From an uncultured Eubacteriales bacterium (GTDB lineage: Bacteria > Bacillota > Clostridia > Oscillospirales > UMGS1783): a DNA stretch of 64,000 bases. The stretch is taken from assembly GCA_934456365.1 (NCBI GenBank), contig CAKSHC010000004.1, forward strand, positions 62,001 to 126,000, in the 5' to 3' direction. The notes under the pieces were generated by a model, which was not told the origin of the DNA, made no database searches, and was given only the letters and a program-made list of their open reading frames with translations. Position numbers and translations under genes: made by a program. Numbering within the stretch: the first letter of the stretch is position 1; every line of letters starts with the position of its first letter. This document shows positions 26,856 to 35,252 of the stretch, piece by piece.

Positions 26856-26884
26856 TTGACAAGAGGGGATAAAAAGGCTATAAT
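26856..26884 (+). promoter_or_regulatory. Consensus sigma-A promoter of greA
   Basis: TTGACA and TATAAT, both exact consensus, are separated by 17 bases, 72 bases upstream of greA. Confidence 0.93.
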
Positions 26885-26956
26885 AAAGAAAGTTATGCGG
26901 CAAGGGCCGCTTTTTTCGGTATCCGGGATCGGATAGAAAAGGAAAGGTAGGCTGAC

Positions 26957-27442
26957 ATGGCGAAACAGATCACCCTGACGGAACAGGGCTATAAACAGAT
27001 CAGCGAGGAGCTGGAATATCTCAAGGGCGAACGGCGCTCGGAGATGGCCGAGAAGATCAAGGTGGCGAGAGGCTTCGGCGATCTTTCGGAAAACGCGGAA
27101 TACGACGAGGCCAAAAACGAGCAGGCACAGGTGGAGGCGCGGATCGCCGAGCTGGAGGCTATGCTGAAGGTGGCCGTGGTTTTGACCAAGGATCAGATCA
27201 AGAGCAACACCGTTTCCCTGGGAACGACGGTGAAGCTGCACATTATCGAGTCCGGGCTGGAGGAGGACGCCGAATTCCAGATCGTGGGCTCTAACGAGGC
27301 CAACCCCTTAGAGGGGCGGATTTCCGACGAAAGCCCGGTGGGCATGGCGCTCAGCGGCCACAAGGTGGGCGAGCGGGTTTCGGTGGAAACGGCCTTCGGC
27401 ACGACCGACTATGAGATCCTTGCGGTTTCGCCGACCAAGTGA
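26957..27442 (+). CDS. greA: Transcription elongation factor GreA
   Basis: GreA rescues backtracked RNA polymerase by stimulating transcript cleavage. The 161-residue product has the N-terminal coiled coil, whose tip carries the catalytic acidic pair (GDLSENAEYDEAK, about residues 39-51). The C-terminal FKBP-like domain ends with SVETAFGTTDYEIL. It is followed by lysS, a neighbour pair common in Firmicutes. Confidence 0.97.
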   Translation: MAKQITLTEQGYKQISEELEYLKGERRSEMAEKIKVARGFGDLSENAEYDEAKNEQAQVEARIAELEAMLKVAVVLTKDQIKSNTVSLGTTVKLHIIESGLEEDAEFQIVGSNEANPLEGRISDESPVGMALSGHKVGERVSVETAFGTTDYEILAVSPTK

Positions 27443-27456
27443 GAAAAAAAGAAACG

Positions 27457-27486
27457 GGGCGTGTAACGAGGTTACACGCCCTTTTT
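27457..27486 (+). terminator. Terminator or attenuator between greA and lysS
   Basis: GGGCGTGTAAC, GAG loop and GTTACACGCCC form an 11-base perfect stem followed by TTTTT. It ends directly before the lysS ribosome-binding site. No separate lysS promoter is visible, so lysS probably depends on partial read-through. Confidence 0.9.
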
Positions 27487-27499
27487 AGGAGGAAGCAAG

Positions 27500-29392
27500 A
27501 TGGGCGAAGAAACTCTCAATCTGGCCGAGCAGGCGAGGATTCGCCGGGAAAAGCTGGCGCAGTGGCAGGCCGAGGGGAAGGATCCCTTTGCGATCACGAA
27601 ATTTGATGTGACCCACCATGCCGAGGAGATCAAGGCGGATTTTGAGGCCTTGGAGGGCAGGGAGGTCACGGTGGCCGGGCGCATGATGAGCAAGCGGATC
27701 ATGGGCAAGGCTTCCTTTTGCCATGTGCAGGATCTGAGCGGAACCATTCAGGCGTATGTGGCACGGGATTTTGTGGGCGAGGAGGAATACCGGGATTTCA
27801 AGCGCTACGATGTGGGCGATATCATCGGGGTGCGCGGCGAGGTGTTTCGCACCAAGACGGGAGAGATCAGCATTCACGCGCATGAGGTGACGCTGCTGTC
27901 GAAGTCTTTGCAGGTTTTGCCCGAGAAGTTTCACGGGCTGACCAACACCGACACGCGCTATCGGCAGCGGTATGTGGATCTGATCATGAATGCGGATGTG
28001 AGGGAGACCTTTGTGAAGCGGTCCCGGATCATCAGCGCCATTCGCCGCTATCTGGGCGAGCGGGGCTTTTTGGAGGTGGAAACGCCGATGCTGGTGCAAA
28101 ACGCCGGCGGTGCGGCGGCGCGCCCCTTTGAGACCCACTACAATGCTTTGGACGAGGATGTGCGGCTGCGCATTTCTCTGGAGCTTTACCTGAAGCGGCT
28201 GATCGTCGGCGGGCTGGAGCGGGTGTATGAGATCGGGCGGGTGTTCCGCAACGAGGGGGTGGACACGCGCCATAACCCGGAATTCACGCTGATGGAGCTT
28301 TACCAGGCCTACACCGACTACAACGGGATGATGGAGCTGACCGAGGACCTGTTCCGCACGCTGGCGCGGGAGGTGACGGGCGGCGAGGTGTTCCCTTACG
28401 GGGAGCATGAGATCGATTTTTCCAAGCCCTTTGCGCGGCTGACGATGGTGGACGCCGTCAAGCAGTATGCGGGGGTGGATTTTGCGGCGGTTTCCTCGGA
28501 TGAGGAGGCCAAGGCGCTGGCCCGGGAGAAGGGGATCGCCTTTGAGGAGCGCCACAAGCGGGGCGACATTCTGAATCTCTTCTTTGAGGAATTTGTGGAG
28601 AAGAATCTGATTCAGCCGACCTTTGTGATGGATCATCCGGTGGAGATCTCGCCGCTGACCAAGCGCAAGCCGGAGAATCCGGATTATGTGGAGCGGTTTG
28701 AGCTGTTTGTGAACGGATGGGAGATGTGCAACGCCTACAGCGAGCTCAACGATCCGATCGATCAGCGCGAGCGCTTCAAGGCGCAGGACGCGCTGGCGGC
28801 GGCCGGAGATGAGGAGGCCAACCACACCGACGAGGACTTCTTATATGCGCTCGAGCAGGGGATGCCCCCGACGGGCGGCATCGGCTACGGCATTGACCGG
28901 CTGGTGATGCTTCTGACCAATCAGCCGTCGATCCGCGACGTTTTGCTCTTCCCGACGCTCAAGTCTTTGGACGCCGAGAAAAAGCCGGAGGCTGCGGCGG
29001 CGAAAGAGGAGCCGATCGATTTTTCCAAGGTGGAGATCGAGCCGCTGTTTGCGGATTTTGTGGATTTTGAGACCTTTTCCAAGTCGGATTTCCGGGCGGT
29101 GAAGGTGAAAGACTGCGCGGCTGTGCCCAAGTCGAAGAAGCTTCTGCGCTTCACGCTGGACGACGGGACGGGAACGGATCGTACCATCCTTTCGGGCATT
29201 CATGCCTATTACGAGCCGGAGGAGCTGATCGGCAAGACCTGCATTGCGATTCTCAATCTGCCGCCGCGGCCGATGATGGGGATTGAGTCCTGCGGGATGC
29301 TGATTTCGGCTGTCCACAAGGAGGAGGGTGAGGAGAAGCTGCACCTTCTGATGGTGGACGACCATATTCCGGCGGGTGCGAAGCTGTATTAA
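27500..29392 (+). CDS. lysS: Lysyl-tRNA synthetase (class II) fused to a C-terminal tRNA-binding domain
   Basis: The enzyme charges tRNA-Lys. Residues 1-~490 are a complete class II LysRS: anticodon-binding OB fold (about 60-150), motif 2 ([15 protein letters not shown]) and motif 3 ([13 protein letters not shown]). After an Ala/Glu linker (about 493-510), residues ~515-630 form an EMAPII/MetRS-C-type OB fold ([20 protein letters not shown], and later [17 protein letters not shown]). That module normally sits on bacterial MetRS, PheRS-beta or free-standing proteins. At 630 residues the protein is about 130 longer than usual bacterial LysRS. The reading frame is continuous. Confidence 0.95.
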   Translation: MGEETLNLAEQARIRREKLAQWQAEGKDPFAITKFDVTHHAEEIKADFEALEGREVTVAGRMMSKRIMGKASFCHVQDLSGTIQAYVARDFVGEEEYRDFKRYDVGDIIGVRGEVFRTKTGEISIHAHEVTLLSKSLQVLPEKFHGLTNTDTRYRQRYVDLIMNADVRETFVKRSRIISAIRRYLGERGFLEVETPMLVQNAGGAAARPFETHYNALDEDVRLRISLELYLKRLIVGGLERVYEIGRVFRNEGVDTRHNPEFTLMELYQAYTDYNGMMELTEDLFRTLAREVTGGEVFPYGEHEIDFSKPFARLTMVDAVKQYAGVDFAAVSSDEEAKALAREKGIAFEERHKRGDILNLFFEEFVEKNLIQPTFVMDHPVEISPLTKRKPENPDYVERFELFVNGWEMCNAYSELNDPIDQRERFKAQDALAAAGDEEANHTDEDFLYALEQGMPPTGGIGYGIDRLVMLLTNQPSIRDVLLFPTLKSLDAEKKPEAAAAKEEPIDFSKVEIEPLFADFVDFETFSKSDFRAVKVKDCAAVPKSKKLLRFTLDDGTGTDRTILSGIHAYYEPEELIGKTCIAILNLPPRPMMGIESCGMLISAVHKEEGEEKLHLLMVDDHIPAGAKLY

Positions 29393-29405
29393 AAGAGAAA
29401 GAGAA

Positions 29406-29437
29406 GGGCGCCGGGGGGGACTCCGGCGCTCTTTTTA
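29406..29437 (+). terminator. Terminator after lysS
   Basis: A GCGCCGG/CCGGCGC stem with wobble extension is followed by TCTTTTTA. Its sequence is nearly the same as the hairpin at 31746. Confidence 0.85.
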
Positions 29438-29477
29438 TGCGATTTGGACGGTTAAAAAACATGATATTTTTTCAAAA

Positions 29478-29521
29478 CAGCGGCCAGTGCACCGTTTTTG
29501 GTGCGCCGGCCGCTGTATAAT
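29478..29521 (+). promoter_or_regulatory. Promoter region with large palindrome before the DUF6273 gene
   Basis: CAGCGGCC (29478-29485) pairs with GGCCGCTG (29508-29515), and inside it GCACC pairs with GGTGC around GTTTTT. The right arm abuts TATAAT (29516-29521). No consensus -35 is visible inside the palindrome. This could be an operator with activator-dependent transcription, or a second lysS terminator lacking a T-run. Confidence 0.5.
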
Positions 29522-29575
29522 AGGGGCGAAAAGAATGAGGGGATTCATCGCCTGAAAATAAGAGGGAGCAGGAAA

Positions 29576-30733
29576 ATGGCAAGATACGCAATCGTGACTG
29601 AAATCAAAACGGAAGCAAATAAAGCTGAATGGTGGATGGATCAGACCGACAGTGTAGAATTTCTGCGAATCTTTGATTCATTTGAAGAAGCGAAAAAAGA
29701 AATGAGAACGGCTATAAGGATAATCGCGAAGGCCAGTAAGTTTTTCCCTTTGAAAGGGGACAAATATGAGCCTATCGAGGAATACTGTGAGCCGATCAAG
29801 GAATACTATGGCTCCATCGAGGAATATGGCGTCGATATTAAAAGGTTAGGTGAAATCGTCAGCCATACGATCCGAAGAGAGGATTATTTCTGCGAAGAAC
29901 CGGATCTTGATATTCGGGATACGGACGACAGCAACTGGTATTTCGCGCTTGTTGCGAATAAAGATCTTGTTCTTGTGGACTATTGCGGGAAGATGCTTAA
30001 AATGAACGTTCATAATATGACCGATACCCAAAAGCAGTATTATTTTGACTATACCGAATGCGACGAAGAAGGACGAGTCATAAACTCCATCTCTGTGAAC
30101 CTTTACAGAGAAGGGAAAACAAGATCCCAAAAATTTGGGGCAGAAGCGCCAAACTATGAAACAGCCGTATTCGGACAGTACATTCAGGATAAAGAGGGGA
30201 AGGAGTTTTCTCCTTTATCCTGGTATGTTCTTGAAAAGAAGGAGGATATGGCGCTGCTTGTGACCGAAAAGATCATCGATCATATCCGGTTTTCCGCAAA
30301 CGGAGAGAACAACTGGGAAGAGAGCGACATTCTTCGATGGCTTAATGAGGATTTTGCTGCTTGTGCCTTTAGCGAACAAGAAAGGGATCTTATCAAGAAC
30401 AGCTTGGGGGGCAAAAAGGTTTTTCTGCTAAGTACGGAAGAATACAAAAAATACTTTTTGGATCCGAAAGATGCCAGAGCGGGTTTCACCGATTATTCCA
30501 GGGGAAAAATTGAAGAGCATTGCCGCGTTAAGATGCGTGAGCCGTATGGTTTTTGGTGGCTTCGTAGCGCGAATGAAGAGGGTGGGCTTCATGGCGATGG
30601 TTCGGGTTCTGTTTATCATGTATGCAATACCGGAAGGGTCAACGGTTTTCAAAGAGCCGAAGGTTATGACGGTGTCCGGCCGGCGATTTGGGTGAAATGG
30701 GATAACAAATTGACCGATAAAAACATCGGATAA
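29576..30733 (+). CDS. DUF6273-domain protein with unknown N-terminal half
   Basis: The 385-residue protein has a C-terminal DUF6273 domain (about 205-378): DILRWLNEDFAACAFSEQE, KVFLLSTEEYKKYF, FWWLRSANEEGG and GVRPAIWVKW. The family occurs widely in gut Firmicutes and its function is not known. The first ~200 residues (MARYAIVTEIKTEANKAEWW onward) match nothing I recognise and hold a short EPIEEY/EPIKEY/GSIEEY repeat near residues 62-80. There is no signal peptide. The gene is clearly AT-richer than its neighbours. ATG 29576 follows GAGGGAGCAGGAAA. Confidence 0.8.
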   Translation: MARYAIVTEIKTEANKAEWWMDQTDSVEFLRIFDSFEEAKKEMRTAIRIIAKASKFFPLKGDKYEPIEEYCEPIKEYYGSIEEYGVDIKRLGEIVSHTIRREDYFCEEPDLDIRDTDDSNWYFALVANKDLVLVDYCGKMLKMNVHNMTDTQKQYYFDYTECDEEGRVINSISVNLYREGKTRSQKFGAEAPNYETAVFGQYIQDKEGKEFSPLSWYVLEKKEDMALLVTEKIIDHIRFSANGENNWEESDILRWLNEDFAACAFSEQERDLIKNSLGGKKVFLLSTEEYKKYFLDPKDARAGFTDYSRGKIEEHCRVKMREPYGFWWLRSANEEGGLHGDGSGSVYHVCNTGRVNGFQRAEGYDGVRPAIWVKWDNKLTDKNIG

Positions 30734-30824
30734 TGGGTTTGACTGTGCGCAGGAGGGATCGTTTTCGGAACGGCAATTTACAGAAAAGGATAACAATTTA
30801 TTTTATCGAAAAGGAGAAAACAAA

Positions 30825-31721
30825 ATGGACGTGATGGAAAAACTTGAATCTTTGGCGAAAAACAGCATTGAGCTGAGCATCGGGTTCGGCGAGGACGGAA
30901 GGTATAAAAAGGGGGGGACGCGGATCGGCGGACCGGCAGATCTGCCGGAAGATTTCGTGTGGCCCACTTGTGAGGGGGAATATTACAGCGAAACGGAAAA
31001 ATCGGTCGTAGAAAACCGGCCGCTTTCTTTTCTGGCTCAGTTTAACTGCGAAGAAATGGCTTCGTTTGACACGGATCATCTTTTGCCTGACCACGGATTG
31101 CTTTCCTTCTTTTATGCAAAGGATTATCTGGGCCATACCGTGGATCCCAAAGCGAAGGGAAGCGCGCGGGTTTATTGGTTTGAGGATATTTCGGCGTTGT
31201 CTGCCGCGGAGTATCCCGCCGATATGAAGGATGAATTTCTGACCCCCATGGTCCCGGTCGAAATGGGATCGGTGCGCACCTATCCTTTCCAGGATGATTA
31301 TGTCAAGGTTTTTCCGGATGTACCGGATTTATTTGACGACGGCGAGGATCTATATGAAGATTTCTGCGATGAGTTTGAAGAGGCGTGGAACGATCTGATG
31401 GAGTCGGAAAGCTTTAACCAGCTGCTGGGGTGGCCCGTTGTTTTTCAGAATATGATGTTTGATTGCTGTGAGTTGGCGGCTCAGGGCTATTCGCTGAGCG
31501 ATGCCCCGTCGGAGATCCGGCAGCGGGCGGAGGATTCCGCGCATGAGCGGTGGCAGCTGTTGTTTCAGCTGGAAATCGGGGCATTAGAGGGGGGACCGAT
31601 TCTGCTTTTGGACGATGGTTGGATCGGGGACGGTAGCGTGATTTCCTTCTATATTGCCAAAGAAGATCTGGCTGCCCGGCGCTTTGATCGGGTATGGATG
31701 TATGTTCAGATTCCCTACTAA
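30825..31721 (+). CDS. YwqG-like (DUF1963) protein
   Basis: The 298-residue soluble protein matches the YwqG/DUF1963 pattern: TRIGGPADLPEDFVWP near the N-terminus, PLSFLAQFNCEEM, LPDHGLLSFFY, and near the end GGPILLLDDGWIGDGSVISFYI. The family is widespread but of unknown biochemical function, sometimes found near toxin-immunity or WGR genes. It has a strong AAAAGGAGAAAAC ribosome-binding site and follows the DUF6273 gene by about 90 bases, probably on the same transcript. Confidence 0.88.
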   Translation: MDVMEKLESLAKNSIELSIGFGEDGRYKKGGTRIGGPADLPEDFVWPTCEGEYYSETEKSVVENRPLSFLAQFNCEEMASFDTDHLLPDHGLLSFFYAKDYLGHTVDPKAKGSARVYWFEDISALSAAEYPADMKDEFLTPMVPVEMGSVRTYPFQDDYVKVFPDVPDLFDDGEDLYEDFCDEFEEAWNDLMESESFNQLLGWPVVFQNMMFDCCELAAQGYSLSDAPSEIRQRAEDSAHERWQLLFQLEIGALEGGPILLLDDGWIGDGSVISFYIAKEDLAARRFDRVWMYVQIPY

Positions 31722-31745
31722 AGGCAAGCGATCTTTGACAAAGAA

Positions 31746-31777
31746 GGGCGCTGGGGGAAACCCCGGCGCTCTTTTTA
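31746..31777 (+). terminator. Terminator after the YwqG-like gene
   Basis: A nine-base stem (GCGCTGGGG with CCCCGGCGC) and GAAA-type loop are followed by TCTTTTTA. It is nearly identical to the lysS terminator at 29406. Confidence 0.88.
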
Positions 31778-31789
31778 TGGGGATCGGGA

Positions 31790-31818
31790 TTGAAGGGGAA
31801 GGAAAAGCATGGTATACT
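31790..31818 (+). promoter_or_regulatory. Promoter of the large membrane protein gene
   Basis: TTGAAG and TATACT are 17 bases apart, 22 bases before the ATG at 31840. Confidence 0.7.
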
Positions 31819-31839
31819 GAAAAAAAGGAGAGGGATGAT

Positions 31840-33594
31840 ATGTCGAAAAAGAAACTTCTGACGGGGCTGGGCGCGCTCTTGGGGGCGTTTGCTTCGGCAT
31901 TTGCTTTGTTTCGATTTACGGGGATGGCGCTGCCGTATGGGGGGCTTTTCTTTTTACCGGCGCTTTTGGGGTGCTGGCTGATTTGGGATCGGTCACTGCG
32001 GATCGACTGGCGGGGAAAGGGCGAGATTTTGCCGGGGCTTTATGCCGGGCTGCTGGCGCTTTCCTTTGTGGTGGGGCGCAAGATCCATTTATGGAGCGAG
32101 CCCTTTTTTGAAGCGGTGCGGGCGGCCGATCTGATGTATTGGTTGATTTTCACGGGGTTTTTCTTCTGCGCGGTGCGCTGGGGATTGGAAGCGGTATCGC
32201 GGACGGTGCGCCCATGGGAAGCGCGGCCGCGGCGGCGGATGGTGTTTTGGCTTGTGTTTGCGGGGATCCTGCTTTGTTGGCTGCCGATCTTTCTCGTATA
32301 TTATCCCGGCAAGCTGGCGAGCGATTCGCTTTCCTCGATCCGGCAGGCGATGGGGATCATGCCGCTGAAGAATCATCATCCGGTAGCCTTTACTCTGCTT
32401 GTGAAGCTTTGCATGCAGCCAGGGCTTTGGCTGGAGAATGCGAATCTGGCGGTGGCGACCTTCACGGCGGTGCAGATGGTGGGGTTTGCTCTGATGCTGA
32501 GCGCGGGGGTATGCTGGCTGTACCGGAGAGGCGCGCCGCTTTGGGGCTGGCTGGGGGCGGCCTTGTTTTTCGGGCTGAACCCTGTGATCGCCGGATATGC
32601 GGTGACGATGTGGAAGGACACGCTGTTTGGCGGGTTCTGCCTGTTGACGATTCTGGTGCTGGCGGACGCAGTGGAGAGCCGCGGGGCGATTTTCCTGCGT
32701 GCCGGGGGACTTTTCCGGTTGGCTTTTGGAGTTTCGGGGATGGCCTTTTTCCGGAACAATGGCAAGTTCATTCTCGTGCTGGTGCTGCCGGTTCTGGTGT
32801 TGGTTTTCCGGACCTATTGGAAGCGGCTTTTGCCCTTGTGCGTGGCGCTTCTGATCGGGATCTTTGCGATGCAGGGGCCGGGCTACCGGGCCCTGGGAGT
32901 GGAGGCCGGGTCATTTACCGAGGCGGTGGGGGTGCCTTTGCAGCAGGTTGCCTACACGCTGCGGGAGAAGGGCGAGGTGAGCGCCGAGCAGCGGGCTTTT
33001 CTGGATCGGCTGATGCCGACCGAGAAGATGGCGAGCCTTTACACGCCGGGCACGGTGGACAGCATTAAGTTTAACGAGGACTACAACTGGGATGAGCTGG
33101 ATGCGAACAAGGGCGAATTTCTGAAGGTTTGGCTTTCCATGCTGCCGAAGAATTTCAAGCTTTATATCAAGGCCTGGCTGATGGAAACGCTGGGCTACTT
33201 CCACGTCGGGACGACGGGCTCTGTGATTTTCAACGACATTTCCGACCCCAAACAGGCTGCCGAGCTGGGGATCACGACCGACGACCGGGTGGCGGCGCTG
33301 ACGGGGCTGGATCTCAAGCCGGTGATCTATCGGGGGACGACGGCTTTGATGAAGCTGCCGGTTCTGGATACTCTTTTCAGCTTGGGAGCGATGTTCTGGT
33401 TTTTGATCTTCTGCTGCTTATCCTGGCTGCGCGGGAAGGAGTGGCGGCGGATCCTGGCGGTTTTGCCGCTGATCGGGTGCTGGGGGACTCTGATGATCGC
33501 CGCGCCGACCTACTGCGAATTCCGCTATCTTTTTGCGCTGCACCTTGCGCTGCCGCTGTTGGCGGCGGGGCTTTTGAAAGGGGCAAAGCGATAA
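31840..33594 (+). CDS. Polytopic membrane protein, DUF6020-like
   Basis: The 584-residue protein has about a dozen hydrophobic helices. A conserved-looking loop with KNHHPVAFTLLVKLC (about residue 182) recalls the DUF6020 family, which is related to membrane glycosyltransferases of the GT-C type. A large extracytoplasmic segment lies near 360-470. The start is ATG 31840 behind AAAAGGAGAGGG; earlier in-frame codons run through the promoter. It has its own promoter and terminator, and no neighbour points to a pathway. Confidence 0.7.
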   Translation: MSKKKLLTGLGALLGAFASAFALFRFTGMALPYGGLFFLPALLGCWLIWDRSLRIDWRGKGEILPGLYAGLLALSFVVGRKIHLWSEPFFEAVRAADLMYWLIFTGFFFCAVRWGLEAVSRTVRPWEARPRRRMVFWLVFAGILLCWLPIFLVYYPGKLASDSLSSIRQAMGIMPLKNHHPVAFTLLVKLCMQPGLWLENANLAVATFTAVQMVGFALMLSAGVCWLYRRGAPLWGWLGAALFFGLNPVIAGYAVTMWKDTLFGGFCLLTILVLADAVESRGAIFLRAGGLFRLAFGVSGMAFFRNNGKFILVLVLPVLVLVFRTYWKRLLPLCVALLIGIFAMQGPGYRALGVEAGSFTEAVGVPLQQVAYTLREKGEVSAEQRAFLDRLMPTEKMASLYTPGTVDSIKFNEDYNWDELDANKGEFLKVWLSMLPKNFKLYIKAWLMETLGYFHVGTTGSVIFNDISDPKQAAELGITTDDRVAALTGLDLKPVIYRGTTALMKLPVLDTLFSLGAMFWFLIFCCLSWLRGKEWRRILAVLPLIGCWGTLMIAAPTYCEFRYLFALHLALPLLAAGLLKGAKR

Positions 33595-33627
33595 AAAAGG
33601 AGCTCCCGGCGGGGAGCTCCTTTTTTA
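33595..33627. terminator. Bidirectional terminator between convergent genes
   Basis: AAAAAAGGAGCTCCC and GGGAGCTCCTTTTTT form a near-perfect palindrome serving both the membrane protein gene (+) and the ECF gene (-). Confidence 0.93.
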
Positions 33628-34134
33628 GACGAGGAATTTTTCGGCGCGTTTTTTGAGGCCGAAGCGGTAGCAGAGCAGCAGCCCGAGCACGGCGCCGACG
33701 GCGGCCTGCGCGATCTGATAGGGGAGCTTGAGAAGGGCGGTGGCGGGAGTGCTGTAGAGGAAGGCGCGCCCGAGGGAATAGCCGACGACCATGATGACGG
33801 CGCCGAGCGTTACGCCGATCGAGGAGGCCAGCAGGGGGCGGGATTTGAAGAGATGGCGGGCGCAGAGGGAGATGACGACGGCCTGGAGCCCATGGGTGAC
33901 GAGGGAAACGAACATGGGGGTGGGGTAGAAGAGCAGGTCGCCCAGAAAGGCGCCCACGCCGCCGACGAAGAAGGCGGAGATGGGGTCGAGGATGAGGGCG
34001 GCGGTGGTGATGATGATATCGTTGAGGTAGAGGTGGCCGCCCGGCACGGGAACGCCGAAGGAGCTGGCGGCGATGTTGAGAGCCATGAAAACGGCCGTCA
34101 GGCAGATGCGGCTCAAGGCTTGTTTGCGCGTCAT
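33625..34134 (-). CDS. ECF transporter S component (substrate-binding membrane subunit)
   Basis: The ~169-residue membrane protein has five to six helices and the loop pattern GGHLYLNDIIITTAALILD, then FFVGGVGAFLGDLL, seen in the ECF S-component family (PF07155-like). Such subunits bind a vitamin or related micronutrient and share an energy module (EcfA1A2T), which is not in this window. The start is uncertain: ATG 34134 lacks a strong ribosome-binding site, but the only longer start, a GTG at 34164, lies inside the probable -10 box. The substrate cannot be named. Confidence 0.8.
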   Translation of the reverse strand: MTRKQALSRICLTAVFMALNIAASSFGVPVPGGHLYLNDIIITTAALILDPISAFFVGGVGAFLGDLLFYPTPMFVSLVTHGLQAVVISLCARHLFKSRPLLASSIGVTLGAVIMVVGYSLGRAFLYSTPATALLKLPYQIAQAAVGAVLGLLLCYRFGLKKRAEKFLV

Positions 34135-34162
34135 AAAAGCACCGGCTTTCTTTTTTTCTTCC

Positions 34163-34191
34163 ACTATAGCAGGGAATTGGCCCTATGAAAA
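34163..34191 (-). promoter_or_regulatory. Promoter of the ECF S-component gene
   Basis: On the minus strand TTTTCA and TATAGT are separated by 17 bases, just upstream of the gene. Confidence 0.5.
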
Positions 34192-34274
34192 GAGCCAAAG
34201 CGAAAGAAAAAGATCAGGCCAGATGAAGAAAAGAAGAAGCAGAGCGGTTGGGGCGCTCTGCTTTCTTTTGGCAT

Positions 34275-35240
34275 TCAGGCTTTTTCGGATTTTTTTCTGC
34301 GGTTTGGCTTTTGACGCAGATCGTCGCCCCGGAAGGGCATGACGAGGAATTCCCCGGAGAGGCGGGAGAGGATACTCCCGGAATAGAAGGAGGAGAAATT
34401 CTGCGCGTCGAGGTTGGTGCTGACGATCATGGGGCGGCGGGCATTGATGCGGTCGTTGAGAAGGGTATAGAGCACCGATTCGGAGAACTGGGTGATCATT
34501 TCGGTGCCGAGATCGTCGAGGATGAGGAGGTCGCAGGAGTCGTATTTTTTCAGGTCGCGGTCGGAATCCTTGCCGAACTTGACGGCTTCGAAATCGGCGA
34601 TGACGGCGCTGATGCTGTCGTAGACGACGGAATGGCCGCTTTCCAGCACCTCGCGGGCGATGGCGGAGGAGAGGAAGGTTTTGCCGACGCCGGGAGGGCC
34701 GGTGAAGAGGAGGTTGCCGCTGGAGGGGGAGAAATTCTGGGCGTAGTCGCGGCATTTCTGGAAGATGCGCTCCATGATTTTTCGATCTTCCTCGGGGTAG
34801 AGGTCGAGCCGGAAGGTGCGGAAGCTCTGCTCCTCCATGAGGCGGGCGAGCTTGGTGCGGGAGGCGGCTTCGCGGCACAGGGCCTTTTTATAGCAGGTGC
34901 AGAGGCGGCCGTTGATGAAGCCCTCGTCGCCGCACTTGCGGCAGGCGGTTTTGAGCTCGAGGTAGTCGGGCGGGAAGCCGTTTTGCACCAGAAGCTCGCC
35001 GCGCTCGGCGAGGTGGTCGACCGTGACGGCGCGGATCTCGCTTTTGGAGGGGGCTTTGCCGCCGAGGCCGGCGAGGATGAGGTCGCGGTAGCGGGCGGCG
35101 AGGGCCTCGTCGATCTTGCGGATGCGGGGCTCCTTTTTATAGGCGGCGGCGCGGCGGGCGGCCAGATCGCTCTGATTTTTTTCACGCCGGAGGCGGAACT
35201 GCTCGTCGACCGCCTCGACGATTTTGGGATCGTAGGGCAT
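34275..35240 (-). CDS. dnaI: DnaI/DnaC-like helicase loader
   Basis: The 321-residue AAA+ protein has Walker A GPPGVGKT (about residue 182) and Walker B LLILDDLG (about 243). An N-terminal region has two Cys pairs (CRKCGDEGFINGRLCTC, about residues 99-115), a probable zinc site as in Bacillus DnaI. It should load the replicative helicase at replication forks. It lies 12 bases downstream of the DnaD-domain gene, forming a primosome operon. The ATG at 35240 follows AAAGGAGGATCCCC. Confidence 0.92.
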   Translation of the reverse strand: MPYDPKIVEAVDEQFRLRREKNQSDLAARRAAAYKKEPRIRKIDEALAARYRDLILAGLGGKAPSKSEIRAVTVDHLAERGELLVQNGFPPDYLELKTACRKCGDEGFINGRLCTCYKKALCREAASRTKLARLMEEQSFRTFRLDLYPEEDRKIMERIFQKCRDYAQNFSPSSGNLLFTGPPGVGKTFLSSAIAREVLESGHSVVYDSISAVIADFEAVKFGKDSDRDLKKYDSCDLLILDDLGTEMITQFSESVLYTLLNDRINARRPMIVSTNLDAQNFSSFYSGSILSRLSGEFLVMPFRGDDLRQKPNRRKKSEKA

Positions 35241-35252
35241 GGGGATCCTCCT

